Shown in pieces: positions 48,618 to 60,531 of a DNA stretch of 64,000 nt. Position 1 is the stretch's first letter. Each line of letters opens with the position of its first letter. The position numbers and the translations under genes are program-made. The notes below the pieces were generated by a model. That model saw nothing but the letters and a program-made list of their open reading frames with translations, made no database searches and had not been told where the DNA came from. The DNA comes from Chlamydoabsidia padenii (taxonomy: Eukaryota; Mucoromycota; Mucoromycetes; Mucorales; Cunninghamellaceae). The DNA lies in NCBI GenBank assembly GCA_025330725.1, contig JAIWND010000001.1, forward strand, positions 1,804,501-1,868,500, read 5' to 3'.

Positions 48618-51600
48618 TTAATAAGTATCGTCCTTGATATTTATTGTTGCCACTTGAGTAAATGAATGTATAGCCGCCTCCAATTCTTCTTTACGTACCG
48701 GTTTGCTGACATATCCATTCATACCTATCCCAGATATAAAAAAAAAAGAGGAAGAGTTTAGTTGTATTCCTTGTTACTTTATTCTTGATCACCTTACCTG
48801 CATCAAAACATTTCTCCTTGTCGCCAGCCATGACACAGGCTGTCATTGCAATGATATAAGGTCGAGTAGCAGACGAAGTTGGTTCCAGCCTGATCTTGGC
48901 CGTAGCTTCCAACCCATTCATTTCCGGCATAAAGACGTCCATAAAGATCAGTTCCAAAGGCGCACCTTGTTGTTCTGACACAATCCATTTTTCCAGCGCT
49001 TCCCGGCCGTTTTGAGCTACATCACATGTAAGTCCCAATCTATCAAGCATTCGTGAGAGCACCTTTTGATTCACCGGGTTGTCGTCCACGAGAAGAGCAC
49101 GCACCGAGCCCAGTCGTTCGTACCAGCAAGATAGAGGGCCTTGGTGAGATTTTGCTGTGGTGGGTGTCGTTGTTGAATGGTCACCGCCGTCTTTCTTGTT
49201 GTTACCTATACTACTTGATCCACTTAGGTTTCGCGCATGACGGGACCAGTTGGTTCTTGAGAAGGGTGATGATGGGCTTGATTCAGGCATACTGACGGCT
49301 GTCAAAGGAGGTGGTTGTTGTTTCGAGGTAGATGATGATCGGTGTGGTGAAGCTGGTGCCGAGTATATTGTGCATAAGATATGAAGACATTGGAGTAGCT
49401 TGGAGTTCTTGAATGGTTTCGGAAGCATTTGAAGATAAAAAGGGTTGCTAGTTTCTTCAAGAGGTGTTTCGATCCGCAAATTCGAATCAGGAACACGGGG
49501 GTAACGTTGGTATCCCGAGTCTACTGCTGCTGGTACCAATGTAGAGGGTCGAGTGTTGTTGCGAAGGCGTACATCTGTCACACACAATGTGGGAATGGCA
49601 GTGATGTCGAATATTTCCTGTAAGGCTTGGATGACAGCTCGACTAGTCGTGGTTTCTGGATTGCTGGAAGAAGAGGTACGTTGGATAATAGCCGAGGTTC
49701 TGTTCTGTTGTTGGTCATGGAGTGAAGGATGGTCAGCCACGTCTAGATCACAATCGACAATAAGGGTGGTTGGAATGTCACGACTACCTTGCTGCTGCTG
49801 ATGTTTGCCAAAGAATTCAACCGCTTCGATATAGGAGAGAGCCCGCACATTCATACCAAAATTGGATAACAATTCAATCCAGGACTGTCGTACCACTTGT
49901 TTGCTGGAGATTACGAGAGGTCGAGTGTTGTATTTCACCAGTTCAGCCAATAGGTTTTGCTCGCCATATGTCGGTGCATCCGCTTGAGCTTGTAGTTTGA
50001 TCCCAAAATAAAAGGTGGATCCTTTGCCTTCATCTGAATCAACCCACTATTAAAAAAGAAGACGATAAGTCACGATTCATGCAGATTTTTGAGAGACTTA
50101 CCATATCGCCGCCCATGATTCTACAAAGTTGTCTGCTGATGGCAAGTCCTAGGCCTAAGCAAAAGAGTTGGAGTTCTTTTTCAAATAACACTTTTTTTTT
50201 TTCTATTATTGTTTTACCTGTTCCACCAAAATTCCTAGCCGTCGATGTATCCACCTGAGAGAATGACTTGAAGAGCTTCTTGGATTTGGATTTTGGAATG
50301 CCGATCCCAGTATCTTGCACAGAGAATAAGTAGGGTATCACATCCATAGGGTTGTATCCAGTTTCAGCACTTGGGGTCATTGATATCCAGGGTGATTGAT
50401 ATTTGTCGTCTTCTTCGTCCATTTCCACCGTTTCTCGGGTAGGTCTATTTTTATCAAGCGATACGCGAATGATAACAGATCCTTCCTTGGTGAATTTAAA
50501 AGCATTTGACAAACTATAAATTGAATAAAGTCATGATGATTTACATTAATTCCATACATATACATATCTAGATTTGCTACTTACAGATTCAAGATGATTT
50601 GCCGTAGTCGCACCAAATCGCCAAAGACATGGATAGGTAGATCGGGATCAAAGCAGTAAAAGAGCATGACACCTTTACCGAGAAAGTTGGATGACATCAA
50701 CTTCATGGCACTTTCAATCACAAAGGTCTACATAAAACAAAATAAAAAAAGTGTTAGTCAGAACTACTGTTGTTGTTTGATGGATATTTACCAAATCCAG
50801 TTTGCCATGCTCCAAAGTGAGTCGACCAGATTCAATCTTGGAGTAGTCCAGAATATCATCAATAAGAGCCACAAGGTGATTGCCTGTAAAACCAAAAACA
50901 TGAGTAAAACATATCCCCCTCTTTTTTTTAAAAATTTTATATCTTGATTCATCTTACCTGAAGATTCTATTGTTTCGGCACATTCATAGAGATGAGGTTC
51001 AAGATCGCTTTCCATCAACATCCGTGACATACCAATCACAGCGTTCATTGGCGTTCGTATTTCTATATATAGAAGGAGAGAATATGAGTTGCTTGTGCTT
51101 ATTGATCATGTTCTTTTTTCAATTTTACCATGTGACATATTGGCCAAGAAGTTCTGTTTGGAAGCGGCGGCAGTTTCAGCAGTCTCTTTAGCAGCAGAGA
51201 GATCTAAATTAAAAGACATACCATATCATTAACAAACCATCACTTTTGTTATTTCGGTTTACCTTTTAACAAATCTTGAGTCTTGGCCCGTTCCAGTTCC
51301 AGTTCTTTAGTCCTTAGAACCAAGTTTTCCGTCCGTTTACGCACCAGTTTTTCCATGTTATTTGCATATTTTTCCAACTAAGTAATATCAAATAAGTCAG
51401 CTACCCACGCCTTTTCTTTATTATGCTTACCAAAATAGCCATATTGTCCACCACATTGTCAGATCGGAAAAGATTCGGATCAATCGTCTTGACTCGGTTC
51501 TATGAAACAAAACAAAAAAGTCAGTATATTAGTTGAATACATACCCCTGTTTCTTTTTCTTCTTAATCTTACCCCAATTGTCACAAAACCAGGTCGTCTA

Positions 51601-54383
51601 GAAGCATCGGGACACAAACAGTCCACAATAATAGAGTTAAACTTTTCCGAGTAGTCGTCTTTCTTCGATAAAGCCAGACTCGATGAGCCTGATTGTTGTA
51701 AGCTAAAGATGTTTTCCACTGTGTACCCTTCATCCAAAAGTGCTTGATAAGGGAGTTCGCGGGTGATAATTTCGTTCATAATAATGCCAGCACTAGATAA
51801 GAATGAATTGTCAAGTAACCATTTATACATCACAACATTTCAACTTACCTATAGACATCGGCCGATTTGCTTGGATAGGTGAGGTGAATACCCATTGGCG
51901 TTCGAAAGACAGATTCAGGGGCCAGCCAAAGAAGAGTCCTGTTAAATTGGACAATATTGATCTGATCCAGGTTATTGATAATATCGTCCTTTTGGTTGGT
52001 TGCCTCCAAATAGTTATTTCGTACAGATGAGAGGAGTACCGAATCCACCTGAGAGCGTCGTAAGGTATGAAGTCCATAATCCGAGATTTTCAATTCCCAT
52101 TTACTTGATATAAAGCAGGCACTAGATGTCAGACAGCCATGAACAGCAAATTTCGATCGGTGGATAAAGGCCATACCTTGAATGAGATCGTTGATAAGAG
52201 AGAATCGGAATATCCATGTGAGATCAATGTCGGGATCGGCTAATACATTGGCCAAAGAGCCCTTGGCGCAAAATTCTAGTGATAGGTTGACAATGATAAA
52301 GTTAGCAAGTAGATCATAATGGCGTGTTGTTGTTTTTGATGATTACCCTCGACAATAAAAGTCCGTTGGGGTTCCAGTATAAGACCAACAAATTCAACAA
52401 GGTTCTGATGCCGCGTTTCCTTCATCAAAGCTGCTTCTGTGCGCACCATTTCATCAATACGTACTCGTTTGGATCCAATTTGCTTGACAAACACCGGAAG
52501 ATTATGCCTAAACATAAAACAAAGTGATTAGTATGTGTATGCATGTATGTATAAAGGGAGATGTACTTACCGATAACATTTTGTATAAATCAAGTCATTG
52601 GTTCCCTGTGATGACATGGAAGCAAAATACTTTTGTGAGCCACTAGAAGAGGAAGAAGAAGGAGAAGAAAGAGTTAGTATATCACAAGTCAAGTATCTGA
52701 CCTTTACACTTACATTTTTTTGCTGGATTTGATATGATTGGATTGAAGATCAGGTAAATCAATCATCACCGAAGTAAACTTATTTTTGGACAAAGAACCA
52801 TCAGTCGAGTTGTTTGCTGAGCCTAAGAGTTGTTGCTGTACTTTATGTTGTTCCTTTTCATCATCGCCATCATTAGAATTCAAAGTGAGAGTATCTTCTT
52901 TTTGATAATGATCATTCGGAGACAGTTGTTTAAACTTTTCATTCATCAATTCATCAAAGGAGAGCAACCACGTTTCATCCCGCAAACGTTGTCGACGAAG
53001 AAAGTACTTGCGACCCCGCCAAACAATAAAAGCACACAACAAGAGGAAGAGGAGCACCGTGACAGGGACCAAAATAGCAATCAGGATCCGACGTTGAGCT
53101 TCATTTTGATCTGCCTCGAATGCTTGACAATGAGAGTTGGTGTTGCCTTGATCACAGCGAGTACATGTCGACGACCCAGGGGGTGCAAAGGTGCCATAAT
53201 CGCATGGAATACATTGACGTTGGTTGTATAGATCCGTGTAAGTGTTTTCGGGACATGGTGAGCATTGGATCGACAGGCGTGTACGTTGGTTGCTGTCCAT
53301 GCAGAAATAATCTGGTGAAATTTGGCTGTAAAAGGTGCCGGCCGGACAAATGTCGTCAACTATTGGTGTGGCGAGCTGTGTATGCATCCATGGTTGGTAA
53401 GAGATTGTGTTGATTAATAAGATATTCAATAAGGAGAGGAAGCCAAGTGCAAACAAGTTGAGATACCTGTTATAAAATATAGTAAGTTATAAAATAATCA
53501 CACTATTTTTTTTTTTTTTTTTTTTTTTTTTGGCTTACCATAATCGACGAATCCGACCACTGACAAAGGCTTGGACTTGGTCAAAGAGATCACTTGATGT
53601 ATAAACCACCGTATCTTTCTTCAAGTATCCCTTCAAGATTCTCTATCGAAAAAAGAAGAAGAAGAGTTAGTCCAGGATGTTATTCATTTTCTATTGCCTT
53701 ACCGAGTTGATGATATCAAATATGTTATCAGAGAAGGTAACAAAGGCATCTGGTTCATAATGGATTGCTGCCAGGGACGTCATGATATTCTGGAATTGCT
53801 TGTCCGTCGCATCACCGGTAGAGACATTGATGTAGTGGATGATATGATGGGCTTGAGGTGCAGAGCTGTTGCTGCTGAGTTTTCGGTAGGCGTTATAAAA
53901 GTGTTGACAAAGTGAGCTGACATCTAGACTTGTCTTTTCTGCCAGGCACACAGGCGAATGAATATCGTCTTGAATCATGGCTTGAGCAAGAGATTGTGCA
54001 AGGTCGTCCAAGTTGATAGCCACATTAGGTACATTGGTTGATTGAACTTCTTCAAAAAAGGAGCCGATTTGTGATAAGGTGACCTGACTGTTGTTGCTGT
54101 ATTGTTCTATTGATTTGTCACTAGATTCCAGGATAATACCACTTACACCTTGATCGGGACGTTCCCCCCCCCCCCCAAAAAAAAGAGGAAGTGGGTGAGA
54201 GAGTTGTTGATTGATTCTTTTTGTTTTACTTTTATTTACCTTGTTTTGCGTAGGATGATATCTGCTTTCTGATTTGAGCATCTGGTTCTATTTATAACTG
54301 TGTCAGATACCTGAGTAGTATGAATGAATGGATTAGTCTTACCACTGGAGATATGCTGGAAGCAAAGGAAAGACAGAAAATCG

Positions 54384-54425
<42 letters not shown>

Positions 54426-55958
54426 GTTAAAGGTGTAAATCGGGATTTGAAAATTGACAAAACTACTTGCATCAAACTCGTTTAAAAGTGTCCAGTTTAG
54501 CTTGTGAGCCAAATCAAAAGCACCTCTCATTACAGCAGAGTTAAATGTATCACCGGCAATGTTGGGTACTACATGAATCAAAATGTCAATGGTTATCTCT
54601 CTCCCCACTAGATTTGCTTGACACTTACTAGCAGCTCCTACATAACCCGTCTGATCATTCAATGGGATCATCGTAGTTTGTTCATTCTCTAATATCTCCG
54701 CCAATGATGCATTAGTTACTAGAGTAGGTCCAGTACTAATAGTTTTATTCATGTATACATCTTTCCCCGTTAAGATCTAGGAAAAAGAAAAAAAAGGAGG
54801 AGAGGTACCAGATGAGCCAAAAAAAAAAAAGTGTTACACAAGATCGACTTACCTTGAGATACATATAAAACACTGGCAAGGCGATTTCATAATAAGGTAA
54901 ATGTGAAATAGCAAAAACATCTTCATGTTTCTGAAATAGAGTGGTCATATTATTCCCACCAAGATCAAACAAACCTACACCTATATGTGTCTGATTATCC
55001 GCTTCCAACATGGTCAAGACTGCATCTGTCACAATATCAACAGCATTCTGTTCCGAAAAAGGCAACCATTGGCATTACTTTAGTGTCAAGTTGGTTGTTT
55101 TTTCTTCTTCATAGCTTACTGCTCCACTGAGAGAGATGATTGAATCATAATCACCTTGTTGATACATCCGGGTGATTTCATTAGCAGGATTGATAGTACT
55201 GTTATTATCCTGGAGCATAACGGGTAATGATGCCGAACGCATCACACTATGCAAACCAGCTACACGATCCTGACAAGCAGTATCATTTGATTGAGCAAAT
55301 TGGATAATCAACGGTCGAGTATAACCACGCTCATAAAGTTCTTGACCAAGCATCTCGCCTCCTTTCTTATCATCTTGCAGTACCCGCGTTAAGCCTAACT
55401 GACTAGCATACTCTTGTCCCACATTAAATACAATCATCGGTACATGCCTTTCCATCGCATATTGAGCTGCTTCAAACACTGTGTTGTCGGGAATACTTAA
55501 AATGATGCCATCGACATTCTATTCGATCCCAGAAAAAGAAAAAAGAAATTTAATGCCCGATCAAAGCGGAGTTGATTGTGCATGAATTTTGATTTTTATG
55601 CTTTTTTTTTTTTTTTTACTTGATCGACAGCCGCTTTGATATCATCACTCATCTTCAACCCTGTGGTCACTAAATGTCGATTCCATTCGATCTGTACATC
55701 TACAATGGTGGCTGCGTCTAATGCACCTTGTTCAGGATGATGAAAGTAACTGGCAGCATTGGCCTCATTATGAGAAAACACGGCTATCCGAGGTTTCCGT
55801 TGCTGCTGGTTAATGGGGGTTGTACATGATGGTAATAGAATTTGGGGTTGCTGTAGTTTGGCAGTGGTGTTATCATTTGTATTAACCCACTGAATAGCAA
55901 AGGTGATGGTTGGAAGTAGTAAAAGAAGGATCTCATAGATGTGAGAACCAAATACCAT
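48618..55958 (-). CDS. Receptor-type hybrid histidine kinase with guanylyl-cyclase-receptor architecture
   Basis: Twenty-three exons from 55958 (ATG) to 48618 (stop) splice in frame into about 1905 residues. Order: signal peptide (1-22); two type-I periplasmic-binding-protein-like domains (about 63-340, 345-640), each with a DGII/SGIIL-type strand; Cys-rich CPAGTF/CPENTY/CDYGTF repeats (about 640-700); one membrane span ([19 protein letters not shown], about 715-740); a pseudokinase (about 860-1140) with Lys in [19 protein letters not shown] instead of HRD, SDYGL, and LAPES; helix [18 protein letters not shown] (about 1160-1200); HisKA with His1224 (MSHEIRTPMN); HATPase ([24 protein letters not shown]); degenerate receiver; receiver with Asp1824 ([10 protein letters not shown]) and Lys in SKPVRK. 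It probably senses an extracellular small ligand and feeds a His-Asp phosphorelay. Confidence 0.92.
54384..54423 (+). repeat. A40 homopolymer inside a histidine-kinase intron
   Basis: Lies in the intron between exons 5 and 6 of the receptor kinase, beside a TCGGGATTTGAAAA box (54440-54453). Confidence 0.95.
54440..54453 (+). promoter_or_regulatory. CDE/CHR-like element inside receptor-kinase intron 5
   Basis: TCGGGATTTGAAAA, a near-perfect consensus copy, but intragenic. This intron (about 180 bp) is longer than the surrounding ones. Confidence 0.4.
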
Positions 55959-56194
55959 CCCGTTCGAATACAGAAAAGAAAAAGAGAGAAAGAGGAAAGA
56001 CGATGAAATTTAAATTTCCTATGTATTTATATCCTTGCTTTTATTGATTGATCTGATAAAGATCATGGTATATTATATGTAATGTTTAGATGAATCGAAA
56101 AAAAAGTTGTGCTATATACAAAGAAGAAGAAGAAAGAAAAAAAAAAAGAAGAGAAGGGAGCATATATCGAGAAGAGAGAAGCATATGATTTGAT

Positions 56195-56752
56195 CTAAAG
56201 AAGGGAATGTTTTCGTTGATGCTGTTGTTTTCGAACAGCGCGATTAAGTTTTGAAGACCGCACATCACATTCACGCCAAGAACGATCCCCGAGTTCTCGA
56301 GCGACGGCTTTCCATGCCTGTTTGAATAACCGATCTTGTTTCTTGATGGCCAGTAATAAGAGATGATCTTCCGAGGATGACCATTCGCGGTGTTCGGACA
56401 TTTTTGCCTGAAGGGTCTTGAATCGTCCCCAGCAGCAACCTCGGGATCGATGAGGCAAATATGTGGATGAGATCATGGCCCAAGATAACCCCTGAGAATA
56501 GCCTTTTTGAAGTAAAAAGTCCTCGGAAGCTGTCCATGGGGTACGGGTTTGAGTTTGCTGCTGTGGTGGTGAAGAAGTATCGGCAGAGAGATACAGGGTG
56601 CTTGGTGAACTAAAAGTGGATGAACAGGATGAAAGGGACGGGGTGGATTGACAACTGTCTAACCAGGTATCAATTGGAGAGGCTGGGCAAATAGGCTGTT
56701 CTTGAGGGAAAAGAGAAGGGCGGTTGTTACAAAGTAAGTTTTTTAAGTCCAT
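56195..56752 (-). CDS. Myb/SANT DNA-binding protein
   Basis: A single exon gives 185 residues. A Ser/Pro-rich N-terminus (about 1-70) precedes two Myb/SANT-like repeats: RTPWTASEDFLLQKGYSQGL with WAMISSTYLPHRSRGCCWGR, and REWSSSEDHLLLLAIKKQD with WKAVARELGDRSWRECDVR. The C-terminus is basic (RKQQHQRKHS). It is likely a nuclear DNA-binding regulator; targets are unknown. It lies 236 bp upstream of the receptor-kinase ATG on the same strand. Start ATG at 56752. No intron needed. Confidence 0.82.
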   Translation of the reverse strand: MDLKNLLCNNRPSLFPQEQPICPASPIDTWLDSCQSTPSLSSCSSTFSSPSTLYLSADTSSPPQQQTQTRTPWTASEDFLLQKGYSQGLSWAMISSTYLPHRSRGCCWGRFKTLQAKMSEHREWSSSEDHLLLLAIKKQDRLFKQAWKAVARELGDRSWRECDVRSSKLNRAVRKQQHQRKHSLL

Positions 56753-57649
56753 AGTAGTATTTATAGAGAGTATAATAAAGTGAATAATAATAATAATATA
56801 ATAAAGTCAAATCAAAAGTGTCTTTATATGTCTTTTTACTTTTGAAGAGAAATGTAAGGAGAAAAAGAATCCGCATTAACTGTCGCCGAAAAAGGAAATC
56901 AGAACCATGAAGCTTAGAAAAAGGGTTCCCTTCCTTGACAATTATTACAATCCGGTTCATGATGATGATAATGTTGCTTTTTTTTTTCTTTTCTCTTTCT
57001 TTTGATCTCCTTTCTTTCTCTATATTACACGATTCGTCTCCTCACGAGAAAAAAAAAATAAGGGTTCCCATGTTTTGACACAAAGGGTAATTAAGTATGA
57101 CGATTTCTCATCTCGTTTCCACTCATGGGCGTTCTGAGGAGACTTCATTTGACGCATGTTTCTTTATGCTCGTGGGTGATAGGAGTTTGACTATGACAAC
57201 GACGTGTATGATACAGTAAAAAAAAAAAAAAAAAAAAAAAAAAGACGTACGTGTCGGGTTTTGAAAATATCGACAATGCTTCCTGTTCTAAAAATAACTC
57301 GGCAGGGTTCATGCAACCTTGATGGGGTTTTCCTTCTTAAAAAAGCCAGCCACGTTATCCTGTTTGGATTTGACAGGAGAATATATTATATATGTATATA
57401 TAAAAGAGGGGGGAAGCGGATGAGATGAATATCTTATGACATGCAATATGATATTAAGAGTCAATTAAACAAGTCATTAAGGTTGTCAACTAATGAGACA
57501 TGATTGTGTTAAACTATGGTATTAATATGAAGAGGAATCAGACACCATGCGGGGTATTTTTAGAGATATGACATATCCCTTAAAGAATCATTTTTATTAA
57601 AAAAAGGTAATAACAATAATACTAATAATACAAAGAGCTACAAACTGGA
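56753..57649. other. Spacer between Myb gene and PCCA
   Basis: About 900 bp. Contains a pyrimidine tract (about 56980-57020), an A25 run (about 57219-57243) and a TCGGGTTTTGAAAAT box (about 57255). No gene seen. Confidence 0.5.
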
Positions 57650-60237
57650 TCATTCGTCGTGGAATTCAATCAGCATTTGACCCGACTTGACAGCATTTCC
57701 CGCAACCACGTATATTTTCTTGACAATTCCTGTTCGAGAAGCACGCAGAATGTTTTGCATTTTCATAGCTTCTACCACCGCCAATTCTTCGCCCACGGTG
57801 ACCTACAGAATAGAAGGAATCAGTCCAAATCAAGCAAATATTTTCTTTTATTCTAATTACCTGATCGCCTTCTTTGACAGCCACACTGATGATTCTGCCT
57901 GGCATGGGACTTTGAATCCATTTACTTTCTTCTTCCTTTGCTTTTGGTTTCATATGCCTTGAGAGTTGTTGTTGTGTTTCATTGAGGACCGCCACTTTAT
58001 ACTAATGAAATAAGGCAGAGACGATTATTAGTACGCTAGTGTTAGTCCCCCCCTCACTTTTGTTTTTGTTTTATTATACCCTGCTTCCATGAAATTGCAC
58101 TCTGAATCCAAAGTCAAGGACGTCTAGATATTGAATGACCAGATCAGATCCGTCGGGAAGAGATATCCTAGATAACAAACCATCCACCGGCCATTGAATA
58201 TCGAATATACCTGAAAAACCTGGTAGTGAGACCTAACAATAATGACAATAATAAAAAGATGAGTAATATATCATACAAATCATTCTTGTTGTACTTACTT
58301 GGAATTGATCTTGTCCTAATCGAGTCATATCCACCTTTATTTCCGTCATATGATCATTTTGTTCGTCTGTTAAATGCACCCACCATGAGTGACCGAGAGA
58401 AGATAGATGATGATGATGTGATCGATTGATTTCCTTTTTAATCCACATACTACAGACAATAGCAGCCAACCGATCCATATCTTGAGAGGTGATCAGGGAA
58501 GATCGGAAGCCATTCGGATACTCTTCCGCCAAAAAATGAGTCGAGATGTCACCTTTTTGGAATCGAGGATGAGCCACGACACCACGCAAGAGAGGAATGT
58601 TGTGTGTGACGCCCTTGATTACGTATTCGTCTAATGCTTGTATCATTGTATCCAGAGCTTCTTGTCGATTTTCACCATGTGTGACCAATTTACAGATTAG
58701 TGGGTCGTACTCTACATGAATGGTCGATCCTTCAGTAAATCCAGAATCACATCGTCGTTGCTGTTGTTGCTGTTCGTCTGGTTGATTATTGTTGTTGTTT
58801 GTCCAAGGTTCTTGATAAGTAAGTAGTCGCCCCACCGAGGGCAAATACTTTTTCGGATCTTCAGCATACACTCTAGCCTCAACCGCCCACCCATGCATGC
58901 GTACATCGGATTGTTCCAAAGTCAAAGGATATCCTGCAGCCGAGTAAAGCATCTGTTCCACCAAATCCAAACCAGTGACATATTCTGTGATAGGATGTTC
59001 CACCTGAAGCCTTGTATTCATTTCCAAAAAGTAAAAATTGCGTTGTCGATCCACCAAGAATTCCACCGTACCCGCCGAGCTATAACCGACATGTTTTGCC
59101 AGCAAGACGGCTTGTTCACCCATTGCCTGTCGAGTAGCTTGATCCAGATGAGTACTTGGTGATTCCTCAATGACTTTTTGATTCCGGCGTTGGATAGAGC
59201 ATTCACGTTCAGGGAGATAGATGACATGACCATGATGATCGCCTAGTACCTGGATTTCAATATGTCGTGGTTGATCAATGTATTTTTCAATCAATAGACG
59301 ATCGTCACCAAATGCAAACTTGCTTTCCTGTCGAGCCAACACCCAGCCTTCCTTGAGCTCTTGGTCCGTCCACGCGATTCGCATACCTTTGCCTCCACCG
59401 CCTGCACTAGCCTTGATCATCACCGGGTAACCAATGTCGTGTGCCACTTCTTTTGCTTGAGCCAATGATTGGACTTGCCCATGGTAACCAGGTATCACGT
59501 TCACCCCACTTGCTTGTGCCAGTTTCTTGCTTTGGATCTTGTCGCCCATCGCCGCCAGTGCCCATGCCGAGGGTCCCACAAACCGAATCGCCGCCGCATC
59601 CAATGCTTGTACAAATTGAGGATTTTCACTAAGGAAGCCATAACCTGGGTGTACCGCATCACAGCCCGTTGCTTGTGCCGCCTGTACTATACGTTCGATA
59701 GATAAGTAAGTTGCTGATGGCTCGCTGCTGCCAGGTCCCAATCGCACCGATTCATCTGCCAGTTGTACATGGACCGCCGTCGCATCTAGGTCTGAGTATA
59801 CTGCTACTGTTCTAATACCCATCTTTTTGGCGGTTTTGATGATCCGGCAGGCTATTTCCCCACGATTCGCTACAAGTAATTTGTTAAATGTCTGTTTCAA
59901 ACAAAGAAAAGGACCATAAAAATAAAATAAAAATATGGGTCAGAATGTAGTGATATCATTCGAGTTCGTACTATACCTTTTTATATCCATTCTTCGTGAT
60001 TCCATCAAGAGGCAAGGGTGGTACTGCCTTGGTGTTTGTAGTTGGTGTACTTGTTGCGATAGAGTAAGATCTACTGGTTGCTGATTTTGTTACAGTGAGT
60101 GTTGTCGAAGAAGGTCGTCGTGGTAAGGAAGGCGACGGACATATTGATAAAGGTCGATAAACATTGGTTCTTGATATTGTATAAATAGTTGATCTATAGG
60201 TAGAAGAAGGTGTATGTCTATGTAGGAATGATTTCAT
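57650..60237 (-). CDS. PCCA: Mitochondrial propionyl-CoA carboxylase alpha subunit
   Basis: Exons 60237-59977, 59891-58299, 58232-58080, 58001-57861, 57802-57650 give 766 residues. A basic Ser/Arg-rich N-terminus is a probable mitochondrial presequence. The biotin carboxylase domain begins [18 protein letters not shown], with the ATP-grasp loop [15 protein letters not shown] and [18 protein letters not shown]. The BT-like linker follows. The C-terminal biotin domain has VVEAMKMQN (biotinyl Lys). [11 protein letters not shown] and KGDISTHFL match PCCA better than methylcrotonyl-CoA carboxylase alpha. With a beta subunit it makes methylmalonyl-CoA from propionyl-CoA. The beta chain is not in the window. 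Confidence 0.9.
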
Positions 60238-60531
60238 GGCATGTGAGTGAGGGTTTAAAAAAAAAAGCGGGGAAGAAAGGGGAGCGAGGCGAGAAAGTTT
60301 GGTGATAATTCCAACATGGTCGGAGTTCCAATTTTATTTTAAAAGGGGGAGGAGTAACATTTAATGTGAAGTTTAAATAAATAATAATTATACAAAAAAA
60401 AAAAATTAATGTGAAGTGGAAGGGGTGATGCAAGTGGATATATGTATTGTACAAAGAGAATATATAAAGTGAGGTGTGTGTGGGGGAGGGGAAATATACA
60501 ATGTGATGATTAATTATAATAATATGACCAG

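Noticed and set aside
54339..54475. A 13-nt exon between receptor-kinase exons 5 and 6
   Set aside because: Including it creates a stop codon; skipping it joins exons 5 and 6 in frame with a good type-I PBP sequence.
57650..60237. Annotation as 3-methylcrotonyl-CoA carboxylase alpha
   Set aside because: The C-terminal half of the BC domain and linker ([23 protein letters not shown] before the biotin domain) follow PCCA, not MCC.
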